From NCBI RefSeq assembly GCF_025857195.1, contig NZ_CP109787.1, forward strand, positions 3,323,501 through 3,387,500: a stretch of 64,000 nt of DNA, given 5' to 3'. Position numbers and translations under genes: made by a program. Shown piece by piece: positions 8,273 to 17,807 of this stretch (the stretch's first letter is position 1; each line of letters starts with the position of its first letter). The notes beneath the pieces were generated by a model. That model saw only the letters and a program-made list of their open reading frames with translations. It ran no database searches and had not been told where the DNA came from. Source of the stretch: Leisingera thetidis. GTDB lineage: Bacteria; Pseudomonadota; Alphaproteobacteria; Rhodobacterales; Rhodobacteraceae.

Positions 8273-8947
8273 ATGAAGATCATCGTTTTCGGCGCCACCG
8301 GCGATGTCGGCAGCGCGGCGGTTCAAGCGGCAGCACGGCGCGGCCATCACGTCACCGCGGTTTCACGCAATCCTTCGGCACTTGCAGCAAGCAACCCATC
8401 GGTGACCCCGCTGCCGCTGGATCTGCTGACGGATTCGCAGGCCGCAGCCAGGGCAACGCAAGGCCACGATCTGGTCATCAGCGCCCTGCGCCCGCCCGCC
8501 GGGCGTGAAACCGACCTGATCCCGCTGACCCGCATTGCGGTAGAGGCGGCGCGCAGCGCCAAGGTTCCGGTCCTGATTACCGGCGGCGCGGCACTGCTGA
8601 AGCTGGCGGATGGCAGCGGCCAGACAGTGCTGAGTGCGCCGGGCTTCCTGCCCGAAAGCGCCCGCCCGATTGCCGAAGCCTGCGCGGCGCAGGACGCGAT
8701 GCTGGACCTGGAAACCGGAGTCGACTGGACCTGCCTGCGCCCGCCTGCGCTGCTGACAGAGGGCCCGCTGACCGGCCAATATCAACTCGGCACCGATACG
8801 CTGCTGACGGATGCGGCAGGTGTTTCGCAGATCTCCATTGCGGATTTCGGCGCAGCGCTGCTGGATCTGGCCGAAAACCCGCGCCGCTCCGGCCCCAGGC
8901 TGACGGTTGCCTGGCGCACTCCCGCCCCTGCCCTGGCGGCCGGCTGA
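8273..8947 (+). CDS. NAD(P)H-binding protein (NmrA-like atypical SDR)
   Basis: A 224-aa atypical short-chain dehydrogenase with the dinucleotide motif GATGDVG at residues 7-13 and the body of an NAD(P)H-binding (NmrA/YwnB-like) domain: VTAVSRNPSAL, DLVISALRPP, VPVLITGGAALL, DWTCLRPPALL. Members often act as redox sensors or quinone-type reductases. I choose the ATG at 8273 because GGAG lies 7 bases upstream; an ATG at 8261 would place that GGAG inside the coding region. MarR-type operators just upstream suggest induction by quinones, phenols or electrophiles. The gene next door, pobA, handles a phenolic acid. Confidence 0.85.
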   Translation: MKIIVFGATGDVGSAAVQAAARRGHHVTAVSRNPSALAASNPSVTPLPLDLLTDSQAAARATQGHDLVISALRPPAGRETDLIPLTRIAVEAARSAKVPVLITGGAALLKLADGSGQTVLSAPGFLPESARPIAEACAAQDAMLDLETGVDWTCLRPPALLTEGPLTGQYQLGTDTLLTDAAGVSQISIADFGAALLDLAENPRRSGPRLTVAWRTPAPALAAG

Positions 8948-8966
8948 TGCCGGGCCTTGGGCAGCG

Positions 8967-9091
8967 TTGGGCCCGGCAGCGCGCTGCGCACGCTGCCGGG
9001 GTGGCGTGCCGCCGGCAGGCGCCGCGCGCCAGCGCGGCGCCCGGCCCAAGGCTTTGCCTTGCATCCCCGATGCATGGCAAAGGCGCGGGAG
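8967..9091. repeat. Nested multi-hairpin intergenic element, copy B (partial)
   Basis: It shares the core of the family: TTGGGC (8967) pairs with GCCCAA (9043-9049 region). Inside are CCCGGCAGCG (8972-8981) with CGCTGCCGGG (8991-9000), and a perfect GGCGCCGCGC/GCGCGGCGCC hairpin (9018-9041). A CTTTGCC...GGCAAAG hairpin and the right end GCGCGGGAG follow. The left outer arm CTCCCGCCCG is missing. The element lies at the convergent ends of the NmrA-like gene and pobA. Confidence 0.65.
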
Positions 9092-9147
9092 CCCGCCGTT
9101 CCCTGCTCAGCCGTTGTGCTTGGCGATCCGCATGGGAGGTCCCGCCT

Positions 9148-10371
<1,224 letters not shown>

Positions 10372-10434
10372 TTATGCGCCGTGCGCGCCTGTTTGCGAAT
10401 GGACCCAACGCGCCGGTTCTTGTACATTCCGCAC

Positions 10435-11295
10435 ATGAAGGCCCCGCCCCGCATCGACAGCTACAACCTGTTTGGCGAAACCGCCGAACTGGCCGATGTG
10501 CTGCATGCCGAGACAATCCGCGCCCGTTCCGAGCTGCATGACTGGGAATTGCGGCCGCACCGCCATGCCCGGCTGCATCAGCTTCTGGTGCTGACCGGCG
10601 GCGAGGGGGAGGCAGACCTTGACGGAAACAGCCACGCGCTGACCCCGCCCTGCCTGATCAATGTGCCCCGCGGCGTGGTGCATGGCTTCCGCTTCGGCAG
10701 CGGCACCGGCGGCTGGGTGATCACCCTGGCCTCCGATCTGCTGGACCAGATCCTGGCCCCGGGCGAAGGGATGCGCGCACCGCTGGAGCAGCCCGCCGTG
10801 CTGGCGCTGCCCGCGGGGCTGCAAGACCTGGCAGAGCAGCTTTTCCGCGAATACGGCCGCAGAGAATTCGGCCGTGCGCAGATGCTGCGCGGGCTGGCGC
10901 TGTCGGTCACCGCGCTGGCCGCCCGCGCCATTGCCGAGGCCCGGGAACAAGGCCCGCAAGCCCAGTCCAGCCCGCTGTTCACCCGCTTTGAAGCGCTGGT
11001 GGAGCGCGATTTCCGCCTGCGCCGCCCGCTGGCGGAGTATGCGCAGGAACTGGCAGTGTCCCCGACGCATCTCAATCGCATCGCCCATCAGGCCACCGGC
11101 CAGCCTGCTTCGGCGCTGATCACCGCCCGCGTCCTGCGCGAGGCGCGGCGGCTGTTGATCTATACCAGCCTGACCGCGGCGCAGGTCGCCTATGAGCTGG
11201 GGTTTAACGATCCGGCCCATTTCAGCCGGGTCTTTGCCAGGGGCACCGGACTGCCGCCACGGAAATTCCGCCAGCAGCTTGCCGAAGGCGGCTGA
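10435..11295 (+). CDS. pobR: AraC-family transcriptional regulator (PobR-like)
   Basis: A 286-aa AraC/XylS activator. The N-terminal cupin domain carries the effector pocket (HRHARLHQLLVLTGGEG and LINVPRGVVHGFRFG). The C-terminal third has the two helix-turn-helix motifs (PLAEYAQELAVSPTHLNRI and AQVAYELGFNDPAHFSRVF ending GLPPRKFRQQL). It is divergent from pobA with 105 bases between them, so it most likely activates pobA in response to 4-hydroxybenzoate. An upstream in-frame ATG at 10399 is possible; the homology-like region begins at 10435. Confidence 0.85.
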   Translation: MKAPPRIDSYNLFGETAELADVLHAETIRARSELHDWELRPHRHARLHQLLVLTGGEGEADLDGNSHALTPPCLINVPRGVVHGFRFGSGTGGWVITLASDLLDQILAPGEGMRAPLEQPAVLALPAGLQDLAEQLFREYGRREFGRAQMLRGLALSVTALAARAIAEAREQGPQAQSSPLFTRFEALVERDFRLRRPLAEYAQELAVSPTHLNRIAHQATGQPASALITARVLREARRLLIYTSLTAAQVAYELGFNDPAHFSRVFARGTGLPPRKFRQQLAEGG

Positions 11296-11340
11296 CCCGC
11301 CGCAGACTGCCCAGTGCAGGGCAACCAAAGGGGACATCAC

Positions 11341-12438
11341 ATGCTGCACGGAATCCGCATTCTCGAGGTCGAAGGCCTGGGCCCCGGCCCATTTGCCGCG
11401 ATGACGCTGGCGGACCTGGGGGCGGAGGTTATCTGCGTGCACCGCCCGTACACCCCCCGGACACCGGCGCGCGCACCGGGGATGCCGGAAAAATCGCTGC
11501 TGGACCGCGGCAAACGGTCGATTGCCCTGGACCTGAAGGACCCTGCGGATGCGGAGACCTTCCTGGCGCTGGCCGCCACTGCCGACGGGCTGATCGAGGG
11601 CTTCCGCCCCGGCGTGATGGAGCGGCTGGGGCTTGGCCCGGAAGCCTGCCGCGCGGTGAACCCAGGCCTGGTCTATGGCCGGATGACCGGCTGGGGACAG
11701 GACAGCCCGCTGGCTCATGCGGCAGGGCATGACCTCAACTACATCTCCCTGTCCGGCGCGCTGTGGTACGCCTCAAACCCCGGCGACGTGCCGCTGACAC
11801 CCGCCACGCTGGTGGGCGATATCGGCGGCGGCGCGATGTATCTGGTGGCCGGAATGCTGGCGGGCATCCTCAAGGCCAAGACCACCGGCGAGGGCTGCGT
11901 CGTCGATGCCGCGATCTATGACGGCTCGGCCCATATGATGAACCTGTTGATGAGCATCCGCCAGGCCGGGAATTTCGGCGTCACACGTGGAGCAAACCTG
12001 CTCGACGGGCCGCATTGGAGCCGCACCTATGCCTGCGCGGACGGCGGCCATGTCTCAGTGCAGTGCCTGGAGCCGAAGTTCTATGCGCTGTTTCTGGAGA
12101 CCCTGGGTCTGGCCGAGGATGCGGAGTTCCAGCAGCAGTTCGACAAGGCGCTTTGGCCTGCCCTCACCGGCCGCCTCGCCGGGATCTTCGCCAGCCGGCC
12201 GCGCGATCACTGGGCGGCGCTGTTCGAAGGGTCGGATGCCTGCGTGGCACCTGTTCTGAACCCGGAGGAGGCCCTGGCGCATCCGATGAACGCCCGCGGC
12301 ACCTGGGTGGAGGCGCAGGGGGCTCTGCAGGCCGCCCCTGCCCCGCGGTTTTCCGGACAGCCGGACTGGACGCCGCCGGACATCCCCGGACGCGGTCAGC
12401 ATACAGAAGAGATCCTGGCGGACCTTGGCCGGGATTAG
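11341..12438 (+). CDS. Class III CoA-transferase (CaiB/BaiF family)
   Basis: A 365-aa member of the formyl-CoA transferase/alpha-methylacyl-CoA racemase family. Typical pieces are the start GIRILEVEGLGPGPFAAMTLADLGAEVI, the segment LKDPADAETFLALAATADGLIEGFRPGVMERLGLG, and the likely catalytic aspartate in VVDAAIYDGSAHM. Such enzymes move CoA between carboxylates or epimerise 2-methylacyl-CoA; which one applies here cannot be told. A Shine-Dalgarno AAAGGGGAC precedes the ATG. It follows the pobR-like gene by 45 bases on the same strand and may be co-transcribed. Confidence 0.88.
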   Translation: MLHGIRILEVEGLGPGPFAAMTLADLGAEVICVHRPYTPRTPARAPGMPEKSLLDRGKRSIALDLKDPADAETFLALAATADGLIEGFRPGVMERLGLGPEACRAVNPGLVYGRMTGWGQDSPLAHAAGHDLNYISLSGALWYASNPGDVPLTPATLVGDIGGGAMYLVAGMLAGILKAKTTGEGCVVDAAIYDGSAHMMNLLMSIRQAGNFGVTRGANLLDGPHWSRTYACADGGHVSVQCLEPKFYALFLETLGLAEDAEFQQQFDKALWPALTGRLAGIFASRPRDHWAALFEGSDACVAPVLNPEEALAHPMNARGTWVEAQGALQAAPAPRFSGQPDWTPPDIPGRGQHTEEILADLGRD

Positions 12439-12440
12439 GC

Positions 12441-12578
12441 TCAGTCTTCTTTCTTGGCCTTGTCGGCTGCCGCCTTCATGCGTTTGAGCAGATCGCTCTT
12501 GTCCGCTTGCTTGCCAAAGGGGTTCTTCTTGGTGCCCTTGGCATTATGTTCGGCGTGACGTGGTTTGTTCTTGCCCAT
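12441..12578 (-). CDS. 45-aa Lys-rich small protein
   Basis: A very basic small protein starting MGKNKPRHAEHNAKGTKKN and ending LKRMKAAADKAKKED. GGAG lies 8 bases before the ATG at 12578, which decides the start over an open frame to 12671. The composition (about one third Lys/Arg/His) suggests nucleic-acid or ribosome association, but I recognise no named family. It ends two bases from the convergent CoA-transferase stop, and 114 bases separate it from hemE, which ends upstream on the same strand. Confidence 0.65.
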   Translation of the reverse strand: MGKNKPRHAEHNAKGTKKNPFGKQADKSDLLKRMKAAADKAKKED

Positions 12579-12692
12579 CTTGGGTGCTCCAGATTTACCG
12601 TAATCCACCGTTATGTCCTCATTCGCGGCGCGTATTGCTGCGCTGATGCCCGAAACCACCGCCCGGCACAAGGCCGGGCAGCGTGTTACAGA

Positions 12693-13727
12693 TCAGCCGC
12701 CCCTGACCGTGTCGATCATCAGCTGCACATTGTCCGGGTCGGCATCCGGGGTGATGCCGTGGCCCAGGTTGAAGATGTGCGGGCCGTTCCTGAAGGCCTC
12801 GACAATGCGCCGGGTGTCGTCCACCAGATCCTGCCCGCCTGTCACCATGTGACGGGAGGCGAGGTTGCCCTGCACGCAGCCGTCCGCCTGCACATGGGCC
12901 GCGGCCCATTCCGGGTCCACAGAATTGTCCAGCGCCACGCAGTCCACGCCGGTGGCCTTGGCAAAGCCCACGTAGTTCTCGCCGGCTTCCCGCGGGAAAC
13001 CGATAACCGGAATGCCCGGATGGCGCTCCTTCAGCGCCGCGGTGATCTGGCGGCAGGGGTCCAGCGCGTATTTGCGGAACGCCTCGCCCTTCAGCGAGCC
13101 GGCCCAGCTGTCAAAGATCTTGACCACTTCAGCACCCGCTTCGATCTGCCTGGAGAGGTAATCGATGGTCGCTTCGGTGATCCGCGCCAGCAGCGCCTCG
13201 AACAGCGCGGTGTTTTCCGCGCGCAGGGCGTGGGCCGGCCCCTGATCCGGGGTGCCGCGGCCGGCAATCATATAGGTCGCCACCGTCCAGGGCGCGCCGG
13301 CAAAACCGATCAGCGCGGTCTCAGCCGGCAATTCCCGCGACAGGATGCGGATGGTGTCATAAACCGGGTTCAGCGTCTGGTGGATATCGCTTGCCGGACC
13401 CAGCTTGGCAAAATCGGCGTCCGTGGTGATGGTCGACAGCCGCGGGCCCTCGCCGGTCACGAACCACAAATCAGCACCCAGCGCCTGCGGGATCAGCAGG
13501 ATATCGGCAAACAGGATCGCCGCATCAAAGCCATAGCGGCGGATCGGCTGCAGGGTCACTTCGGCGGCCAGGTCGGAATTGTAGCACAAGCTCAGGAAAT
13601 CCCCGGCCTTGGCCCGCGTGGCGCGGTATTCCGGCAGGTAGCGGCCCGCCTGGCGCATCATCCAGATCGGCGGCACATCCTGTTTTTCGCCAGCCAGTGC
13701 GCGCAGCAGCTTCTTTTGTCCAGCCAT
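12693..13727 (-). CDS. hemE: Uroporphyrinogen decarboxylase
   Basis: Removes four acetate carboxyls from uroporphyrinogen III to give coproporphyrinogen III in heme synthesis. The 344-aa protein has the N-terminal signature [16 protein letters not shown] and the second signature [17 protein letters not shown]. It also has the active-site segments [21 protein letters not shown] and [15 protein letters not shown]. The start at 13727 (MAGQKK) is preferred; an ATG two codons upstream is possible. It is divergent from hemC with a 183-base shared promoter region in which I see no FNR-type box. Confidence 0.96.
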   Translation of the reverse strand: MAGQKKLLRALAGEKQDVPPIWMMRQAGRYLPEYRATRAKAGDFLSLCYNSDLAAEVTLQPIRRYGFDAAILFADILLIPQALGADLWFVTGEGPRLSTITTDADFAKLGPASDIHQTLNPVYDTIRILSRELPAETALIGFAGAPWTVATYMIAGRGTPDQGPAHALRAENTALFEALLARITEATIDYLSRQIEAGAEVVKIFDSWAGSLKGEAFRKYALDPCRQITAALKERHPGIPVIGFPREAGENYVGFAKATGVDCVALDNSVDPEWAAAHVQADGCVQGNLASRHMVTGGQDLVDDTRRIVEAFRNGPHIFNLGHGITPDADPDNVQLMIDTVRGG

Positions 13728-13910
13728 GGTCATCCTCGCTTTGGGTCGCCCTCTGAGGTCACGCCTGCAGGGCGGAATGTCAAGAGCAGGGGCGATGTGC
13801 CGCGCCTGGCCTCTTTGTGCCTTGTTCTATGTCAATGCCGCCTCGCCAGCCTTGTGGGAAAGGCAAAAACCGGTTTCCACCGGGGCGCAAACTGATTTAA
13901 GGCTTTCCCC

Positions 13911-14870
13911 ATGACACTGACCCTGCCCACCCCCGCCTCGCCCCTGAAAATCGGCACCCGCGGATCGCCGCTGGCGCTGGCCCAGGCCTATGAGACCCGC
14001 GCGCGCCTCGCTGCTGCTTTCGGCCTGCCGCAGGAGGCGTTCGAGATTGTGGTGATCAAGACCACCGGCGACAATCAGGCGCTGATCGCCGCGGACAAGC
14101 CGCTGAAGGAACTGGGCGGCAAGGGGCTGTTCACCAAGGAGATCGAAGAGGGCCTGCTGTCGGGCGCCATCGACATTGCGGTGCATTCGATGAAGGACAT
14201 GCCGGTCGCGCAGCCGGAGGGGTTGTTGCTGGACACCTATCTGCCGCGCGAGGATGTGCGCGATGCCTTTATTTCCCCGGCGCTGAAATCGCTGCGTGAC
14301 CTGGCCGAGGGCGCGGTGGTCGGCACCTCGTCGCTGCGCCGCCGCGCACAGCTCTTGAACCGCCGCCCGGATCTGAATGTGGTGGAATTCCGCGGCAATG
14401 TGCAGACCCGCCTGCGCAAGCTGTCGGACGGCGTAGCGGACTGCACCTTCCTGGCGATGGCAGGCCTCAACCGGCTGGCGATGGCGGATGTGCCTGCCAC
14501 CCCGATTGAGACCGAGGACATGCTGCCCGCGGTGGCCCAGGGCGCCATCGGCATCGAGCGCCGCGCGGATGACAGCCGCGCGGCAGAGTTGCTGGCGGCA
14601 ATCCATGACGGCGCGACCGGCCAGCGGCTGGCGGCGGAACGGGCCTTTCTGGCTGCGCTCGACGGGTCTTGCGAGACGCCGATTGCCGGTCTTGCGGAAC
14701 TCGACGGCCCCACCCTGCGCCTGCGCGGCGAGGTGCTGCGCCCGGATGGCTCGGAAGCGATCAGCGATGATCAGTCCTGCCCGGTCGAGGATGGCGCCAA
14801 GCTGGGCCGGGAGATGGCGGCAAAGCTGCTGGAGAAGGCCGGCAAGGGCTTTTTCGACTGGAGGGCTTAA
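13911..14870 (+). CDS. hemC: Hydroxymethylbilane synthase (porphobilinogen deaminase)
   Basis: Polymerises four porphobilinogens to hydroxymethylbilane, two steps before HemE. The 319-aa protein has KIGTRGSPLALAQA at the N-terminus, the KDMPVA and GTSSLRRRAQLL substrate-binding segments, and the dipyrromethane-cofactor cysteine in GSCETPIAG (Cys254). TTAAGG lies about 8 bases before the ATG. It is divergent from hemE. Together with hemF and hemN this window holds four heme biosynthesis genes. Confidence 0.96.
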   Translation: MTLTLPTPASPLKIGTRGSPLALAQAYETRARLAAAFGLPQEAFEIVVIKTTGDNQALIAADKPLKELGGKGLFTKEIEEGLLSGAIDIAVHSMKDMPVAQPEGLLLDTYLPREDVRDAFISPALKSLRDLAEGAVVGTSSLRRRAQLLNRRPDLNVVEFRGNVQTRLRKLSDGVADCTFLAMAGLNRLAMADVPATPIETEDMLPAVAQGAIGIERRADDSRAAELLAAIHDGATGQRLAAERAFLAALDGSCETPIAGLAELDGPTLRLRGEVLRPDGSEAISDDQSCPVEDGAKLGREMAAKLLEKAGKGFFDWRA

Positions 14871-14887
14871 CCGGGTCCCTGCTGTTT

Positions 14888-15006
14888 GCGAGGCTCTGCC
14901 TCGCGCTCCGGGATATTCATGGCCGGATGAACACGGGATCCGCTCTTCATCTGGCTGAAAATATCCTGGGGGTGAGCGCCCGGGGCGCGAGGGGGCAAAG
15001 CCCCCC
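14888..15006. repeat. Intergenic motif, copy 2 (diverged, inverted pair) with hairpins
   Basis: Between the convergent ends of hemC and the GH25 gene. GCGAGGC/GCCTCGC forms a hairpin at 14888-14904. It is followed by GGGATATTCATGGCCGGATGAA (14910-14931, one arm) and TTCATCTGGCTGAAAATATCC (14945-14965, the opposite arm), diverged inverted copies of the GGGGATATTT...GGCCAGAAGAA motif. A GGGGGC-AAA-GCCCCC hairpin follows. The block may serve as a two-way terminator. Confidence 0.55.
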
Positions 15007-15017
15007 TTTGCCCGGCG

Positions 15018-15833
15018 TCAGATCTGCCCGGACCACCTGAGCCAGCTTTCCGGGCTGCCGCGGAAGGTATTGAGGTCCACGTCACCTGCGACCCCCGGCA
15101 CCTGGCCGGTGCCGGAATACTGCCAGAAGCTCCAGTTCTCGCCCGGGTAGACCTTCTGCGGATGGCCCGCCACCGAGCGCAGCCAGAATTCGGTGCCGCT
15201 GAGCTGTCCGATGCCGGTGTCGCGGTAGAAATCCACCGTCGTATAGACCACCGGGCGCTTGCCGTAGTGGCGTTCCAGAATATTCAGGAACTTGCGCGCC
15301 TCGGCCCGCACCGTGGCGCCGTCGGGCCGCGTCCTGCAGGTGCGGGAGCGGTGGTTCCACTCCATGTCCAGCACCGGCGGCAGCGCATCGGCGTCCCGCG
15401 GCACATTGCGGATGAACCAGCGCGCCTGCTCGGCGGCCGGGCGGCAGAAATAATAGTAGTGATAGGCGCCGCGTTTGAGACCCGCCGCGTGGGCGCCGCG
15501 CCAGTTGCCGCTGAATTTTGTATCGGTGTGGTCACCACCTTCGGTGGCCTTGACATAGGCAAAAGACACGCCGGAGCGGCGCACCCTGTGCCAATCGATA
15601 TCGCCCTGATAGCGCGACACGTCGATGCCGTGGACGGGATAGGACCAGGGCTTGCGCCCGTCCCAGTCGTGCGGGTCGCGGTCGCCGAAGCGGGGATAGG
15701 TCCGCAGCCCCTCCAGCCGCGCATTGGCGGGTTCGGTGCGGGTGACCGCCGCGGTGTTCACTGCCCTGTCCCGCGGCCCGCCGCATCCCGCGATAAGGGC
15801 CATTGCCAGAATACCAACTACCAGCCTGCGCAT
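15018..15833 (-). CDS. Lipoprotein glycoside hydrolase family 25 (lysozyme-like)
   Basis: A 271-aa exported muramidase-like protein. The N-terminus MRRLVVGILAMALIAGC is a lipoprotein signal with lipobox LIAGC (Cys17). The GH25 barrel begins at YPVHGIDVSRYQGDIDW, with the catalytic acidic residues expected in GIDVSR and VLDMEW. AYVKATEGGDHTD, GAYHYYYFCRP and the C-terminal FWQYSGTGQVPGVAGDVDLN complete the fold. It probably cleaves the glycan strands of peptidoglycan during wall remodelling. It stands alone on the minus strand; hemF follows 179 bases upstream with its own orientation unchanged. Confidence 0.9.
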   Translation of the reverse strand: MRRLVVGILAMALIAGCGGPRDRAVNTAAVTRTEPANARLEGLRTYPRFGDRDPHDWDGRKPWSYPVHGIDVSRYQGDIDWHRVRRSGVSFAYVKATEGGDHTDTKFSGNWRGAHAAGLKRGAYHYYYFCRPAAEQARWFIRNVPRDADALPPVLDMEWNHRSRTCRTRPDGATVRAEARKFLNILERHYGKRPVVYTTVDFYRDTGIGQLSGTEFWLRSVAGHPQKVYPGENWSFWQYSGTGQVPGVAGDVDLNTFRGSPESWLRWSGQI

Positions 15834-16012
15834 GTTATCTGCTCCCTGCCTCTATATGTGGTGTGCTGCCCGTTTTCTTGCCTTTATCCAGACAGTGTAG
15901 CGCAGGCGGGCGGGATGTCGCGTCCCAAGGCGGCAGATCAGCAGAAATCCGCCGCAAGAAAAAACGCGCCGCTTTCCGGCGGCGCGTCTGCAATGTCACG
16001 GCTGCGGCGGGC

Positions 16013-16906
16013 TCAGACCCATTTCGCCAGCGGCGGCAGGCTCATCAGCACCGCATTGGCGTCGTGGCCGGTTTCCAGCCCGAATTTGGTGCCGCGGTCA
16101 TAGACCAGGTTGTATTCGGCATAGAGGCCGCGGTGGATCAGCTGGGCGTCCTTGTCACCCTCATCGAAATCCTGCGCCCGGCGTTTCTCGACCAGCGGCG
16201 CAAAGGCCGGCAGGAAGGCGCGGCCGATATCCCGGGTCAGGGCAAAATCCGCCGCCCAGTCGCCGGAGTTGCGGTCGTCCATGAAGATGCCGCCGACCCC
16301 GCGGGCGCGCTTGCGGTGGGGGATGTAGAAATACTCATCCGCCCATGCCTTGAGCCGCGGGTACTGGTCTTCCCCGTGCGGGTCCAGATGCTGCTTCTGC
16401 ACGCCATGGAAATGCGCAGTGTCCTCATCGTATTCGATGCAAGGATTGAGGTCCGAGCCGCCACCGAACCACCAGGCGTGCGGGGTCCAGAACATGCGGG
16501 TGTTCATGTGGACCGCGGGCACATGCGGGTTGCGCATATGCGCGACCAGCGAAATGCCCGAGGCCCAGAACCGCGGATCCTCCTTCATCCCCGGTATGCC
16601 CTTGCGCGCGGCCATCGCGCTTTGCGCCCGCTCGCCCAGGGTGCCGTAGACCTCGGAGATGTTGACGCCGACCTTCTCGAACACCCGGCCGCCGCGCATC
16701 ACGCTCATCAGCCCGCCGCCCGCGTCCGCGCCGTCGTCCGAGGTGCGCTTGGTCTCTGTCACCTCGAACCGGCCCGGTGCGAGGTCCGAGAACGGGCCTT
16801 CGCTGTGACTGTCCTCCAGCTCTTCAAAGGCAGCGACGATTTGGTCGCGCAGTTCCCGGAACCAGGCGGCGGCCTTGGCCTTTTCCTCTGTCATCTCAGG
16901 CGTCAT
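16013..16906 (-). CDS. hemF: Oxygen-dependent coproporphyrinogen III oxidase
   Basis: Converts coproporphyrinogen III to protoporphyrinogen IX using oxygen, the aerobic counterpart of hemN at 36.3 kb. The 297-aa protein carries the HemF signature region (SDLNPCIEYDEDTAHFH), AVHMNTRMF, RGVGGIFMDD and the C-terminal YNLVYDRGTKFGLETG. I choose the ATG at 16906 because GGAAAG lies 8 bases upstream. An ATG five codons earlier (16921) is weaker. It begins 15 bases after the stop of the upstream SDR gene, so the two probably share a transcript. Confidence 0.96.
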   Translation of the reverse strand: MTPEMTEEKAKAAAWFRELRDQIVAAFEELEDSHSEGPFSDLAPGRFEVTETKRTSDDGADAGGGLMSVMRGGRVFEKVGVNISEVYGTLGERAQSAMAARKGIPGMKEDPRFWASGISLVAHMRNPHVPAVHMNTRMFWTPHAWWFGGGSDLNPCIEYDEDTAHFHGVQKQHLDPHGEDQYPRLKAWADEYFYIPHRKRARGVGGIFMDDRNSGDWAADFALTRDIGRAFLPAFAPLVEKRRAQDFDEGDKDAQLIHRGLYAEYNLVYDRGTKFGLETGHDANAVLMSLPPLAKWV

Positions 16907-16921
16907 GGGTCGTCTTTCCAA

Positions 16922-17728
16922 TCAGTGAACCGGGGCCGCAACCGGATCCAGCAGCGTGCGGCCGCCGTCCAGCGTCAGCACCTGGCCGGTCATGAAGCCG
17001 GAGGCATCCGAAGCCAGAAACTGCGCTGTCTCGGTCAGTTCGGTGGGCGAGGCGATGCGGCCCAGCGGCGTATGCGCCTCGATGTCCTGGCGGTAGCTGC
17101 GGTTGTCCTTCAGCGTGGTCTGCATCGACGCGCTCATCACCGAGCCGAACGCAATCGAGTTCACCCGGATCCGATGCGGCGCCAGCGCCACCGACAGCGA
17201 GCGGGTGGCCTGATCCAGCGCGGCGGAGGCCACCGAATAGGCCATCAGGTCCGGGTGGGTGCGGCGCGCCGCGATCGAAGACAGGCTGATGATGCTGCCC
17301 AGCGGACCGCCGCTGTCCTCGCTTTCCTCGCCCTGCTTGATCATCCGCTTGGCCACCTGCTGCGACAGCCGGACGGTGGGCAGCAGGCTTTGCATCAGCA
17401 GCTGGTCCAGCGTGTCGTCCGCCGGATCCAGCGGGTCCGTGGCCACCATCTGACGGGCGCCGTTCACCAGGATGTCCACCCCGTCAAAGGCGTCGATGGT
17501 GGCCGACAGCAGGTTGGCGATGGTCAGCCGCTCGCGCAGGTCGCCGGCGAAATAGCGGATGTTGCTTTCCTCCGCCTGCTCGCCCAGTTCGGCCACCAGC
17601 TGCGCCTCCTGCATGTCGGCAAACATCACATTGGCGCCGGCGTCGGCAAACTGCTTGCCGATCGCCAGGCCGATGCCGCTGGAAGCGCCGGTCACGATGG
17701 CTGTCTTGCCGGAGATGGAAAAGGACAT
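16922..17728 (-). CDS. SDR-family protein lacking the catalytic lysine
   Basis: A 268-aa Rossmann-fold protein with TGASSGIGLAIG at the N-terminus and LTLDGGRTLL at the C-terminus, both standard for short-chain dehydrogenases. The active-site motif reads YSVAS where YxxxK is expected, so the general lysine is replaced by serine. The usual NNAG strand motif reads VNGAR. I checked the codons, and no frameshift explains it. It may bind NAD(P) without normal catalysis or use an altered mechanism. The start at 17728 has GGGAG about 8 bases upstream. It immediately precedes hemF on the same strand, which hints at a link with late heme synthesis. Confidence 0.82.
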   Translation of the reverse strand: MSFSISGKTAIVTGASSGIGLAIGKQFADAGANVMFADMQEAQLVAELGEQAEESNIRYFAGDLRERLTIANLLSATIDAFDGVDILVNGARQMVATDPLDPADDTLDQLLMQSLLPTVRLSQQVAKRMIKQGEESEDSGGPLGSIISLSSIAARRTHPDLMAYSVASAALDQATRSLSVALAPHRIRVNSIAFGSVMSASMQTTLKDNRSYRQDIEAHTPLGRIASPTELTETAQFLASDASGFMTGQVLTLDGGRTLLDPVAAPVH

Positions 17729-17807
17729 TTGGGCACTCCCTGGCCGTTTGGACCGCACGTTAGACCGGGCCTGCCGGTTTGAAAACCGGCATTGCGGCCG
17801 CGCGCGG

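Noticed and set aside
13734..13910. FNR or other regulator site between hemE and hemC
   Set aside because: No TTGAT-N4-ATCAA or clear dyad was found in the shared promoter region.
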